Positions 7,558-16,312 of a stretch of 64,000 nt of DNA are shown here, one piece after another. Numbering within the stretch: the stretch's first letter is position 1; each line of letters begins with the position of its first letter. The translations under genes were made by a program, and so were the position numbers. Where the stretch lies: positions 124,001-188,000 of the forward strand of contig NZ_RDQE01000008.1 of assembly GCF_003697845.1 (NCBI RefSeq), written 5' to 3'. The notes below the pieces were generated by a model. It saw nothing but the letters and a program-made list of their open reading frames with translations, ran no database searches and was not told the origin of the DNA. The DNA comes from Halobellus captivus. Lineage in GTDB: Archaea > Halobacteriota > Halobacteria > Halobacteriales > Haloferacaceae.

Positions 7558-9390
7558 ATGAGCGATTCAGCAGCACACCAACGAGAGGACGACCCCGACG
7601 CCGAGCCGGCGTCAGGTCCGGCCGACGCGGACGGCCCGGACGCGGCGGACCCGGCCGGCGAGGAGAACCGACCAGACGGCGAGCCGACCGAGGTGTCGAC
7701 CGGCGCGGAGTCGGTCGTCGCCGCCCTCGAGGCCGCCGGCGCGGAGACCGCCTTCGGCGTGCAGGGCGGAGCGATCATGCCGGTGTACGACGCGCTGTAC
7801 GGCTCGTCGATCCGCCACCTGACGATGGCGCACGAGCAGGGAGCCGCGCACGCGGCCGACGCCTACGGCGTCGTCACCGGCGAGCCGGGCCTCTGTCTGG
7901 CCACGTCCGGCCCCGGCGCGACGAACCTCGTCACCGGCATCGCCGACGCCGACATGGACAGCGACGCGATGTTGGCGCTGACCGGCCAAGTGCCGACCGA
8001 GTTCGTCGGCAACGACGCGTTCCAGGAGACCGACACGGTCGGCGTCACCCGCCCGATCACGAAACACAACTACTTCGCGGGCGACGCGGACGCCGTCGGC
8101 GACGTGGTCGGCGAGGCGTTCGAGCTCTCGAGGGTCGGTCGGCCGGGACCGACCCTCGTCGACCTCCCCAAGGACGTCACCCTCAGCGACACCGAGGAGG
8201 CGCCGGGGGAGGCCGAGGCACCCGCCGGGACCGACCCCGATCCGCGCGCCCGCCAGGACGCGGTCGAGGCGGCCGCCCGTGCGATCGAGGACGCCGACCG
8301 GCCGCTGTGTCTGTTCGGCGGCGGCGTGATCAAGGGGGAGGCGAGCGAGGCCGCACGGGAGTTCGCGCGCGCCTACGGGATCCCCGTGACGACGACCATG
8401 CCCGGGATCGGGTCGTTCCCGGAGGACGACGAGCTGTCGCTGTCGTGGGCGGGCATGCACGGAACCGGCTACGCCAACATGGCGATCACGCACACCGACT
8501 GTCTCATCGCGGTCGGGACCCGGTTCGACGACCGGCTGACCGGCGGGATCGACACGTTCGCGCCGGAGGCCGAGGTCGTCCACGTCGACATCGACCCGGC
8601 GGAGATCTCGAAGAACGTGTACGCCGACTATCCGCTCATCGGCGACGCCGGGACCGTCCTCGAACAGCTCCACGAGGCGATTCACCGCGCGCCCGACGCG
8701 GACGAGTGGCGCGAGCGGTGTCAAGAGTGGAAGGAGACGTACCCGATGACGTACGCGACGCCCGACGACGAGCCGCTCAAACCGCAGTTCGTCGTCGAGG
8801 CGTTCGACGAGGCGACCGACGACGACACCATCGTCACGACGGGCGTCGGCCAACACCAGATGTGGGCCTCCCAGTTCTGGACGTACACGGAGCCCCGGAC
8901 GTGGGTCTCCTCGCACGGACTGGGCACGATGGGATACGGCGTTCCGGCCGCGGTCGGCGCGCGCGTCGCCGCCGACGCGATGGGCGAGCCCGACCGCGAC
9001 GTGGTCTGTTTCGACGGCGACGGCTCCTTCCTGATGACGATGCAGGAGCTGTCGGTCGCGGTCCGTGAGGACCTCGACATCACCATCGCGGTGCTCAACA
9101 ACGAGTACATCGGGATGGTCCGCCAGTGGCAGGACGCGTTCTTCGAGGGACGACACATGGCGTCCGACTACAACTGGATGCCCGAGTTCGACAAGCTCGC
9201 CGAGGCGTTCGGCGCGCTCGGGATCCGCGTCGACGGCTACGACGAGGTCGCCCCGGCGGTCGAGGAGGCGCTCGCGTACGACGGTCCCGCCGTGATCGAC
9301 TTCCACGTCGACCCCGAGGAGAACGTGCTGCCGATGGTGCCGAGCGGCGGAGCGAACGGCCGGTTCGCGCTCGCGGAGGACCAGCTATGA
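7558..9390 (+). CDS. ilvB: acetolactate synthase large subunit
   Basis: This 610-residue ThDP enzyme makes acetolactate or acetohydroxybutyrate, the shared first step to Val, Leu and Ile. An acidic, low-complexity N-terminal extension of about 45 residues precedes the PYR domain with the catalytic Glu (MAHEQGAAHAADAYG). A central FAD-type domain follows, then the PP domain with the ThDP motif FDGDGSFLMTMQEL and NNEYIGM near residues 485-525. The C-terminus overlaps ilvN by four bases (ATGA), as expected for coupled subunits. Expression is probably governed by the long leader at 7080-7557. Confidence 0.93.
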   Translation: MSDSAAHQREDDPDAEPASGPADADGPDAADPAGEENRPDGEPTEVSTGAESVVAALEAAGAETAFGVQGGAIMPVYDALYGSSIRHLTMAHEQGAAHAADAYGVVTGEPGLCLATSGPGATNLVTGIADADMDSDAMLALTGQVPTEFVGNDAFQETDTVGVTRPITKHNYFAGDADAVGDVVGEAFELSRVGRPGPTLVDLPKDVTLSDTEEAPGEAEAPAGTDPDPRARQDAVEAAARAIEDADRPLCLFGGGVIKGEASEAAREFARAYGIPVTTTMPGIGSFPEDDELSLSWAGMHGTGYANMAITHTDCLIAVGTRFDDRLTGGIDTFAPEAEVVHVDIDPAEISKNVYADYPLIGDAGTVLEQLHEAIHRAPDADEWRERCQEWKETYPMTYATPDDEPLKPQFVVEAFDEATDDDTIVTTGVGQHQMWASQFWTYTEPRTWVSSHGLGTMGYGVPAAVGARVAADAMGEPDRDVVCFDGDGSFLMTMQELSVAVREDLDITIAVLNNEYIGMVRQWQDAFFEGRHMASDYNWMPEFDKLAEAFGALGIRVDGYDEVAPAVEEALAYDGPAVIDFHVDPEENVLPMVPSGGANGRFALAEDQL

Positions 9391-10040
9391 GCGGCGAGGA
9401 CGCGGCCGGCATGCCGGGACCGGCCCCGGACGAGCGCCCGCAGCCGGAGGGGCGACGGAACCTGGAGGGCCACCGGATCGACCCCGTCGTGGAGGCGGAA
9501 CACGACTCGCGACGCGCGGTCATCTCCGCGCTGGTCGAGGACGAGCCGGGCGTGCTCGCGCGCGTCTCCGGGCTCGTCTCCCGGCGACAGTTCAACATCG
9601 AGAGCCTGACCGTCGGCCCGACGACGGTCGAGGGTCACTCGCGGATCACGATGGTGGTCGAGGAGACCGATCCGGGGATCGACCAGATCGAAAAACAGAT
9701 GGCGAAGCTGAAGCCCGTTATCTCCGTGGGCGAAGTCTCCGGGAGCGCCGTCACGTCCGAACTCGTCCTGCTGAAGGTTCACGGCGAGGAGCCGGACAAA
9801 GTCCACGCGATCGCGGAGATGTACGACGGCGAGGCGCTCGACGCCGGGCCGGAAACGATCACCGTGCAGCTCACCGGCGACGAGTCGAAGATCGACGACG
9901 CGATCGATGCGTTCGACCAGTTCGGGATCATCGAGATCGCCCGGACCGGTCAGACCGCGCTCGCGCGGGGGAACATCCCCACCGCGCCAGGAGAGAAACC
10001 CGGAACGGCCGGCGAACCGACCACACCCAACACCCAGTAA
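9387..10040 (+). CDS. ilvN: acetolactate synthase small (regulatory) subunit
   Basis: This 217-residue regulatory subunit has an unstructured N-terminal 45 residues, an ACT domain (VISALVEDEPGVLARVSGL, then RRQFNIESLTVG) and a C-terminal ALS regulatory domain (ELVLLKVHGEE, FGIIEIARTG). The ACT domain binds valine and mediates feedback control of IlvB in the known family. It starts with ATG in the ATGA overlap with ilvB, and it ends six bases before ilvC, so the three form one operon. Confidence 0.92.
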   Translation: MSGEDAAGMPGPAPDERPQPEGRRNLEGHRIDPVVEAEHDSRRAVISALVEDEPGVLARVSGLVSRRQFNIESLTVGPTTVEGHSRITMVVEETDPGIDQIEKQMAKLKPVISVGEVSGSAVTSELVLLKVHGEEPDKVHAIAEMYDGEALDAGPETITVQLTGDESKIDDAIDAFDQFGIIEIARTGQTALARGNIPTAPGEKPGTAGEPTTPNTQ

Positions 10041-10046
10041 CCTACA

Positions 10047-11099
10047 ATGACGGAAGACGACACTCAGACGTTCGATTCGACAGTATACTACGACGACGAC
10101 GCCGACAGCGAGGCGATCGCCCACAAGACGGTCGCCGTGCTCGGCTACGGTTCGCAGGGCCACGCCCACGCACAGAACCTCGCGGACAGCGGGGTCGACG
10201 TGGTCGTCGGCCTCCGCGAGGGCAGTTCCTCCCGCGAGGCCGCGGAGGGCGACGGGCTCCGCGTGGCGACCCCCGCGGACGCGGTCGCGGAGGCGGACGT
10301 CGTGAGCGTGCTCGTCCCCGACACGGTCCAGCCGGACGTCTACGAGAACGCGATCGAGCCGAACCTGGAGGCCGGAGACACGCTCCAGTTCGCGCACGGG
10401 TTCAACATCCACTACAACCAGATCCAGCCGCCCGAGGACGTCGACGTGACGATGGTCGCGCCGAAGTCGCCGGGCCACCTCGTGCGTCGGAACTACGAGA
10501 ACGACCAGGGGACGCCCGGCCTGCTGGCGGTCTATCAGGACGCCACCGGCGAGGCGCACGACGAGGGGCTCGCGTACGCGGCCGCCATCGGCTGTACCCG
10601 TGCCGGCGTCGTCGAGACGTCCTTCCGCGAGGAGACGGAGACGGACCTGTTCGGCGAGCAGGCGGTGCTGTGCGGCGGCGTCACCTCGCTCGTGAAGCAG
10701 GGGTACGAGACGCTCGTCGACGCCGGCTACTCCCCCGAGATGGCGTACTTCGAGTGTCTCAACGAGCTGAAGCTCATCGTCGACCTGATGTACGAGGACG
10801 GGCTCGGCGGCATGTGGGACTCGGTCTCCGACACCGCCGAGTACGGCGGGCTCACGCAGGGTGACGTCGTCGTCGACGAACACGCCCGCGAGAACATGGA
10901 GGAGATCCTCGAGAAGGTCCAGAACGGCCAGTTCGCCCGCGAGTGGATCGCGGAGAACCAGGCGGGTCGGCCGTCGTACACCCAGCTGCGGACCGCCGAG
11001 AAGAACCACGAGATCGAGGAGGTCGGCGAGGAGCTCCGCGGGCTGTTCGCCTGGCAGGAGGAGGAGGACGAAGAGGAGTCGGCCGAGGTGAAGGCCTGA
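10047..11099 (+). CDS. ilvC: ketol-acid reductoisomerase
   Basis: This 350-residue class I enzyme converts acetolactate to dihydroxyisovalerate with NAD(P)H. The Rossmann motif is [17 protein letters not shown] at about residue 28. The metal and substrate region includes [30 protein letters not shown] and the knotted C-terminal helices ([28 protein letters not shown]). A short acidic tail ([13 protein letters not shown]) is a halophilic addition. It sits between ilvN and leuC, with a one-base TGATG overlap to leuC, so translation is likely coupled down the operon. Confidence 0.95.
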   Translation: MTEDDTQTFDSTVYYDDDADSEAIAHKTVAVLGYGSQGHAHAQNLADSGVDVVVGLREGSSSREAAEGDGLRVATPADAVAEADVVSVLVPDTVQPDVYENAIEPNLEAGDTLQFAHGFNIHYNQIQPPEDVDVTMVAPKSPGHLVRRNYENDQGTPGLLAVYQDATGEAHDEGLAYAAAIGCTRAGVVETSFREETETDLFGEQAVLCGGVTSLVKQGYETLVDAGYSPEMAYFECLNELKLIVDLMYEDGLGGMWDSVSDTAEYGGLTQGDVVVDEHARENMEEILEKVQNGQFAREWIAENQAGRPSYTQLRTAEKNHEIEEVGEELRGLFAWQEEEDEEESAEVKA

Positions 11100-12520
11100 T
11101 GGGAGAGGGGACGCTGTACGACAAGGTCTGGGACCGTCACAAGGTGACGGAGCTGCCCACCGGCCAGGACCAGCTGTTCGTCGGGCTCCACCTCGTTCAC
11201 GAGGTGACGAGTCCGCAGGCGTTCGGCATGCTGCAGGAGCGCGGCCGCGAGGTCGCCTTCCCGAAGCGGACGCACGCGACGGTGGATCACATCGTCCCGA
11301 CCGGGAACCGCGACCGACCGTACGCGGACGAGGCCGCGGAGAACATGATGGCGGAACTCGAGGAGAACGTCCGGGGGTCCGGGATCGATTTCTCCGATCC
11401 CGACTCCGGCAACCAGGGTATCGTCCACGTCATCGGTCCGGAGCAGGGGCTCACCCAGCCCGGCATGACGATCGTCTGTGGCGATTCACACACCTCGACG
11501 CACGGCGCGTTCGGCGCGTTGGCGTTCGGGATCGGCACCTCCCAGATCCGCGACGTGCTGGCGACCGGCTGCGTCGCCATGGAGAAACAGAAGGTCCGGA
11601 AGATCGAGGTCACGGGCGAGCTCGGCGAGGGCGTCACCGCGAAGGACGTGATCCTCACGATCATCCGGAAGCTCGGCACCGACGGGGGCGTCGGCTACGT
11701 GTACGAGTACGCCGGCGAGGCGATCGAGAACCTCGGCATGGAGGGTCGGATGTCCATCTGTAACATGTCCATCGAGGGCGGCGCGCGCGCGGGCTACGTC
11801 AACCCGGACGAGACGACCTACGAGTGGCTGAAGGGGACGGACGCCTTCGCCGACGACCCCGAGAAGTTCGAGGAACTGAAGCCCTACTGGGAGTCCATCG
11901 CCTCCGACAACGACGCCGAGTACGACGACGTCGTCACGATCGACGGCTCCGAGATCGAGCCGGTCGTCACCTGGGGCACCACGCCCGGCCAGGGGATCGG
12001 CATCACCGAGGCGATCCCGCATCCCGACGACCTGCCCGCCGACAAGGCGGACACCGCGCGTAGAGCACAGGAGCACATGCGCGTCGAGCCCGGCGACACG
12101 ATGGAGGGGTACGAGATCGACGTCGCCTTCCTCGGGTCGTGTACGAACGCCCGTCTGAAGGACCTGCGGGAGGCCGCGGCCTTCGTCAAGGGCCGAGAGG
12201 TCGACGACGACGTCCGAGCGATGGTCGTCCCCGGTAGCCAGCGCGTCCAACGGGCCGCGGAGGCCGAGGGGCTCGACGAGGTGTTCACGGACGCCGGGTT
12301 CGACTGGCGTGACCCCGGTTGCTCGATGTGCCTCGGGATGAACGACGACCAGCTCCAGGGCGACGAGGCGAGCGCCTCCTCCTCGAACCGGAACTTCGTC
12401 GGCCGCCAGGGGTCGAAGGACGGGCGGACCGTGCTGATGAGTCCGATCATGGTCGCGGCCGCGGCGGTGACCGGGGAGGTCACCGACGTCCGTGAACTGA
12501 AGGAGGTGACCGTCGCGTGA
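11099..12520 (+). CDS. leuC: 3-isopropylmalate dehydratase large subunit
   Basis: This 473-residue aconitase-family subunit isomerises 2- to 3-isopropylmalate with LeuD. It opens with [16 protein letters not shown]. Iron-sulfur cluster ligands are visible as [12 protein letters not shown] and [15 protein letters not shown], and the substrate region includes HIVPTGN and [19 protein letters not shown]. The ATG at 11099 shares its A with the ilvC stop (TGATG). The last four bases overlap the GTG start of leuD. Length and motifs match the bacterial-type LeuC rather than the archaeal HacA type. Confidence 0.93.
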   Translation: MGEGTLYDKVWDRHKVTELPTGQDQLFVGLHLVHEVTSPQAFGMLQERGREVAFPKRTHATVDHIVPTGNRDRPYADEAAENMMAELEENVRGSGIDFSDPDSGNQGIVHVIGPEQGLTQPGMTIVCGDSHTSTHGAFGALAFGIGTSQIRDVLATGCVAMEKQKVRKIEVTGELGEGVTAKDVILTIIRKLGTDGGVGYVYEYAGEAIENLGMEGRMSICNMSIEGGARAGYVNPDETTYEWLKGTDAFADDPEKFEELKPYWESIASDNDAEYDDVVTIDGSEIEPVVTWGTTPGQGIGITEAIPHPDDLPADKADTARRAQEHMRVEPGDTMEGYEIDVAFLGSCTNARLKDLREAAAFVKGREVDDDVRAMVVPGSQRVQRAAEAEGLDEVFTDAGFDWRDPGCSMCLGMNDDQLQGDEASASSSNRNFVGRQGSKDGRTVLMSPIMVAAAAVTGEVTDVRELKEVTVA

Positions 12521-13212
12521 GCGACGCCGACGTCGACCACGACGGCTTCGCGGACGGCGAGGCGCCGGCGGAGCGGGTGACGGAGGTGTCCGGAACCGGG
12601 ATCCCGGTCCGCGGGAACGACATCGACACGGACCAGATCATTCCGGCGCGGTTCATGAAGGTCGTCACCTTCGACGGGCTCGGACAGTTCGCCTTCTTCG
12701 ACCAGCGGTTCGACGACGAGGACAACGAGAAGGACCACCCGTTCAACGAGCAGAAGTACAAGGGGGCGAACGTCCTCGTGGCCAACGCCAACTTCGGCTG
12801 TGGGTCCTCGCGTGAACACGCCCCGCAGGCGCTGATGCGCTGGGGGATCGACGCGGTCGTCGGCGAGTCGTTCGCGGAGATCTTCGCGGGCAACTGCCTC
12901 GCGCTGGGGATCCCGACGGTCACCGCCGGCACCGAGTCCATCGAGGCGTTACAGGACTTCGTCGAGGAGAACCCCGACGCCGAGATCGACATCGACGTCG
13001 AGGCCGAGACGGTGACCTACGGCGACGAGACGATAGACGCCGACGTCAGCGAGGCCCAGCGGAAGGCGCTCGTCGAGGGCGTCTGGGACACGACCGCGCT
13101 GATGGGCGCGAACGGCGACGCGGTGAAGGCGACGGCGCGCTCGCTGCCGTACGTTCCCGACGAACACGTGCCGGCCGACGACGCCGCCGAGGGCGCCGCG
13201 GGGGACGACTGA
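12517..13212 (+). CDS. leuD: 3-isopropylmalate dehydratase small subunit
   Basis: This 231-residue swivel-domain partner of LeuC carries [21 protein letters not shown] and the signature [17 protein letters not shown]. The halophilic version has about 25 extra N-terminal residues and an acidic C-terminus. The GTG start lies in a GTGA overlap with leuC, so the 1:1 subunits are coupled. Its TGA abuts the leuB ATG directly. It works with LeuC in the second committed step of leucine synthesis. Confidence 0.92.
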   Translation: MSDADVDHDGFADGEAPAERVTEVSGTGIPVRGNDIDTDQIIPARFMKVVTFDGLGQFAFFDQRFDDEDNEKDHPFNEQKYKGANVLVANANFGCGSSREHAPQALMRWGIDAVVGESFAEIFAGNCLALGIPTVTAGTESIEALQDFVEENPDAEIDIDVEAETVTYGDETIDADVSEAQRKALVEGVWDTTALMGANGDAVKATARSLPYVPDEHVPADDAAEGAAGDD

Positions 13213-14205
13213 ATGGCCGACGAGGTCGTCGTCATCGAGGGCGACGGTATCGGCCGGGAGGTCGTTCCCGCGGCCGTGGAGGTCCTCGAGGCGTTCGACA
13301 TCGACTTCGAGTTCGTCGAGGCCGAGGCCGGCGACGCGGTGAAGGAGGCGACGGGCGAGGCGCTCCCGACGGAGACGTACGAAACGGTGGCGGACGCCGA
13401 CGCGACGCTGTTCGGTGCGGCCGGCGAGACCGCCGCCGACGTCATCCTCCCGTTACGGGACGCGGTCGACTCGTTCGTGAACGTCCGGCCCGCGAAGGCG
13501 TACCCCGGCGTCGACGCGCTGCGGCCGGAGACGGACGTGGTGTTCCTCCGTGAGAACACCGAGGGCGTCTACGCCGGCCACGAGGACCGGCTCAGCGAGG
13601 ACCTCTCCACGCTGACGCGCGTCGTCACCGCCTCGGCCTCCCGCGAGCTCGCCGAGTACGCCTGCGAGTTCGTCGGGGACGGCCGCGGCCCCGACGGCCG
13701 CGACGGGTTCACGGTCGCGCACAAGTCGAACGTGATGCGCGAGACGGACGGACGCTTCCGGCGGGAGGTGCTCGCCGTCGCCGAGGAGCGCGGCGTCGAC
13801 GCGGACGAGGAGCTGATGGACGCGTTCGCGACGAAGCTCCCGCTGGACCCCTCGCAGTACGGCGTGGTCGTCTGTCCGAACCTCGCGGGCGACGTGCTCT
13901 CCGACCTGGCCGCCGGACTCGTGGGCGGGCTCGGCCTGCTCCCCTCGGCGAACGTCGGCCACGAGAACGGCCTGTTCGAGCCGGTCCACGGGACCGCGCC
14001 CGACATCGCCGGCGAGGGGATCGCGAACCCGACGGCCGCGGTCCTCTCCGCGGCCATGCTTCTCGAGCACCTCGGCCACGTCGAGGAGGGCGGGCGCGTC
14101 CGGACCGCAGTCGAGTCGGTGTTGTCCGACGGCCCGCGGACGGGCGACCTCGGCGGCGACGCGACGACCGAGGAGGTCACCGCGGCGATCGTCGACCGGC
14201 TGTAG
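13213..14205 (+). CDS. leuB: 3-isopropylmalate dehydrogenase
   Basis: This 330-residue NAD-dependent beta-decarboxylating dehydrogenase starts with [17 protein letters not shown]. The catalytic region has [12 protein letters not shown], the lysine in [13 protein letters not shown], and the metal-binding aspartates in [19 protein letters not shown]. The NAD site is [17 protein letters not shown]. It completes the leucine branch and is the last gene of the ilvBNC-leuCDB run, starting immediately after the leuD stop. Isocitrate dehydrogenase is excluded by the shorter length and the position in this operon. Confidence 0.92.
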   Translation: MADEVVVIEGDGIGREVVPAAVEVLEAFDIDFEFVEAEAGDAVKEATGEALPTETYETVADADATLFGAAGETAADVILPLRDAVDSFVNVRPAKAYPGVDALRPETDVVFLRENTEGVYAGHEDRLSEDLSTLTRVVTASASRELAEYACEFVGDGRGPDGRDGFTVAHKSNVMRETDGRFRREVLAVAEERGVDADEELMDAFATKLPLDPSQYGVVVCPNLAGDVLSDLAAGLVGGLGLLPSANVGHENGLFEPVHGTAPDIAGEGIANPTAAVLSAAMLLEHLGHVEEGGRVRTAVESVLSDGPRTGDLGGDATTEEVTAAIVDRL

Positions 14206-14277
14206 GCCTCGCTTCCCGACCGACTCTCGTGGCCGACGAACCACAAGAGACGAAACCCTGCGGCCCCTCGAACGGAT

Positions 14278-14655
14278 ATGAGCAACTACGCGGTCGCGAT
14301 GGAAGCGGCCTGGTTGGTTCGTGACGTCGAGGAGACCGACGACGCCATCGGCGTCGCGGTCAGCGAGGCAGGAAAGCGACTCAACGAGACGGACAAGCAG
14401 TACGTCGAGGTCGAACCCGGCGTCACCGGCTGTCCCGCCTGCGGGGAGCCCTTCGACGCGGCCTTCCTCGCGGCGAACACGGCGCTCGTCGGGCTCCTCC
14501 TGGAGATCGACGTCTTCAACGCCGACAGCGAGGAGCACGCGGAGCGGATCGCGAAGAGCGAGGTCGGCGGCGCGCTCCGGGACGTCCCGCTCGAGGTCAT
14601 CGACGTGATGGAGACCGAGGCCGACGACGAGGAGACGGACGGCGACGAGCGCTGA
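14278..14655 (+). CDS. UPF0212 (DUF555) family protein
   Basis: This 125-residue protein begins MSNYAVAMEAAWLVRDVEE and has a CPACG knuckle (about residue 59), followed by FDAAFLAANTALVGLLLEIDVFNADSEEHAERIA. These features match the archaeal UPF0212/DUF555 family, whose function is unknown. Only one CxxC pair is present, so a metal site would need a second protein chain. It lies 72 bases after leuB on the same strand with its own short leader. Confidence 0.8.
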   Translation: MSNYAVAMEAAWLVRDVEETDDAIGVAVSEAGKRLNETDKQYVEVEPGVTGCPACGEPFDAAFLAANTALVGLLLEIDVFNADSEEHAERIAKSEVGGALRDVPLEVIDVMETEADDEETDGDER

Positions 14656-14679
14656 ACGACCGAAGGGCCGAAACCTTTT

Positions 14680-14700
14680 CTAATAACCAGAGGTTATTAG
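14680..14700. promoter_or_regulatory. perfect operator-like palindrome before the XRE-CBS gene
   Basis: CTAATAACC and GGTTATTAG are exact inverted repeats of nine bases separated by AGA. They end four bases before the ATG at 14705 and cover the region where the TATA box and transcription start must be. The AT-rich palindrome stands out from the surrounding GC-rich sequence. Autoregulation by the XRE-type protein encoded next to it is the simplest reading. Confidence 0.6.
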
Positions 14701-14704
14701 ACGT

Positions 14705-15244
14705 ATGGAGCTTCCGACGCCACAGGACCTGCGCGAACGACGGACGTCGCTCGAGCTGACCCAGAGCGCGCTCGCGGACGCCGCGGGCGTCTCACAGCCG
14801 CTCATCGCCCGCATCGAGGGCGGCGACGTCGACCCGCGGCTCTCGACGCTGCGACGGATCGTGAACGCCCTCCAGGAGGCCGAAGGGGAGGTGGTGCGCG
14901 CGACCGACCTCATGAACGAGACCGTGATCAGCGTCGCCCCCGACGACGCCGTGAGCGACGCGGTCGAGCTGATGGAGCGGGAGGCGTACTCCCAGCTACC
15001 GGTCCTCCAGAACGGCGTCCCCGTCGGCTCGATCAGCCAGGGAGACGTGGTCCACGCGGGCGAGAACGTCGGGGACCACCCGGTCAGCGAGGTGATGAGC
15101 GAGTCGTTCCCCACCGTCGCGCCGACCGCAACCGTCGACGAGATCCGGAACCTGCTCGACCACTACAAGGCGGTGATGGTGACCGACGGCGGCGAGACCG
15201 TCGGGATCATCACCGAGGCCGACATCGCCGCGCACCTCTCGTAG
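14705..15244 (+). CDS. XRE helix-turn-helix regulator with two CBS domains
   Basis: The 179-residue protein has an N-terminal XRE/lambda-repressor HTH (LRERRTSLELTQSALADAAGVSQPLIARIEGG, residues about 6-38). Two CBS motifs follow: ETVISVAPDDAVSDAVELM to GSISQGDVVH (about 75-118), and EVMSESFPTVAPTATVDEI to GIITEADIAAHL (about 130-178). CBS pairs bind adenosyl ligands, so DNA binding is probably tuned by AMP/ATP, SAM or a similar metabolite. The gene sits directly behind a perfect 9-bp palindrome, which suggests a self-regulating switch. Target genes are not visible. Confidence 0.85.
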   Translation: MELPTPQDLRERRTSLELTQSALADAAGVSQPLIARIEGGDVDPRLSTLRRIVNALQEAEGEVVRATDLMNETVISVAPDDAVSDAVELMEREAYSQLPVLQNGVPVGSISQGDVVHAGENVGDHPVSEVMSESFPTVAPTATVDEIRNLLDHYKAVMVTDGGETVGIITEADIAAHLS

Positions 15245-15307
15245 ACGACATCGGGAGAGGATCGGCGTCCCGACCGCCCCCCTCGTCCCGTTTCGATCGC
15301 CGCGGCG

Positions 15308-15517
15308 TCATCCGTCGCGGTTCTCGGAGAGGTGTTCCCAGATCTCCGTACAGCCGGCACCGTCCTTCAGGTCCTCGAGATGGTCGGACTCCTCCGTCGG
15401 AGCTTCGCTCGGCCTGGGATCGGTCTCCCCGTTCTCGTAGTCGGTTCCCTCCGCGGTCGACTCGTTCTCTCGGTCGTCCTCGGCGACCAACGATCGCGAC
15501 TCGCTCGTTCCCGTCAT
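15308..15517 (-). CDS. small acidic protein, unknown function
   Basis: The 69-residue product starts MTGTSESRSLVAEDDREN and ends in DGAGCTEIWEHLSENRDG. The N-terminal 45 residues are Glu/Thr-rich and likely unstructured; the C-terminal 20 look like the conserved part, with one cysteine and a WEHL helix. The ATG forms a four-base ATGA overlap with the upstream small gene, which favours it over the longer frame upstream. Function unknown. Confidence 0.5.
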   Translation of the reverse strand: MTGTSESRSLVAEDDRENESTAEGTDYENGETDPRPSEAPTEESDHLEDLKDGAGCTEIWEHLSENRDG

Positions 15518-15696
15518 GGCTGGCTCCGGATCGGTTCGCGGTCCCGGACCGGTTCGTGACTCCGGGTCGGTTCCCGACCCCGGACGGACTCGAACAGTTC
15601 GGGCGCGACGTCGGCGGACGCGTGCTGGCGATGCGGTCGGTCGTCGTCTCCGCCGCCGCGGCGATCGATCGCGGTTTCGGGTGTCGTCTCGGTCAT
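15514..15696 (-). CDS. small hydrophilic protein, unknown function
   Basis: This 60-residue frame (MTETTPETAIDRRGG...) is rich in Arg, Asp and Pro. The only ordered-looking stretch is ASADVAPELFESVRG. A TTATGA element about 27 bases upstream (15721-15726) fits a leaderless start, and its stop overlaps the next small gene by ATGA. Together the two form a candidate mini-operon. The Arg-rich C-terminus is unusual for a halophilic protein, so the call is cautious. Confidence 0.4.
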   Translation of the reverse strand: MTETTPETAIDRRGGGDDDRPHRQHASADVAPELFESVRGREPTRSHEPVRDREPIRSQP

Positions 15697-15892
15697 CGAC
15701 GCGTCCTACCGTCGCGCCGATCATAAGGGACGCCACACGAGTAAATCGAACCACTACTCCCGGGTACCGGAACCGACCTCCGGTACCAGTGACGCGCCTT
15801 CGGCCCTCGATCCGGCCTCAGTCTGGCGATCGTCGCGGATCGGGGCGTCCCCGGAGCCGACGCGGTTTGCGGGGGGCGTCACCCATTGGGTC

Positions 15893-16222
15893 GTGGCCGC
15901 CCAACCGGGGAGCGTGACGACCCGTCTGCGCGTGCTCGACGACGGCGCATGGATATCGGTCGACGACCACCGCGAGGTCCGCGTGAGCGAACTCTGGCGG
16001 CTCGACGCGCCCGATTTCTGCGGCTGTGATCTGGCCGATCTCGTCGTCGAGAACTTCCAGGAGGTCGGCGTCGACGGGTCCCGGGTCGAGGTCCGCGTCT
16101 ACGGCCAGTGTATCGAATGCGGCGCTAGCGGGATCACGGGGTGGCTCCCGGTCGGCCGGGTTCGGGCCGACGAGTTCGTCGAACTCGACCGTTCCTGCGT
16201 TCGTCGGGAGCGACGCGAATAA
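15893..16222 (+). CDS. small Cys-containing protein, possible metal binder
   Basis: This 109-residue protein has a beta-rich pattern and two cysteine pairs, CGCD (about residue 44) and CIEC (about residue 73), that could form a zinc site. The frame opens with GTG 15893 (MAAQPGSV); GTG 15914 (MTTRLRVLDDGAW) is an equally good start. It is followed by the siroheme reductase gene after about 90 bases on the same strand. No family is recognised. Confidence 0.55.
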   Translation: MAAQPGSVTTRLRVLDDGAWISVDDHREVRVSELWRLDAPDFCGCDLADLVVENFQEVGVDGSRVEVRVYGQCIECGASGITGWLPVGRVRADEFVELDRSCVRRERRE

Positions 16223-16312
16223 ACCGGCAGAAGTTACCCGTTCGAGGGGGCACCGGGCAACGTTGACTCCACGGGGTCCCCTATGTGGTCGGAGGGCGTG
16301 TATCGGGACACG

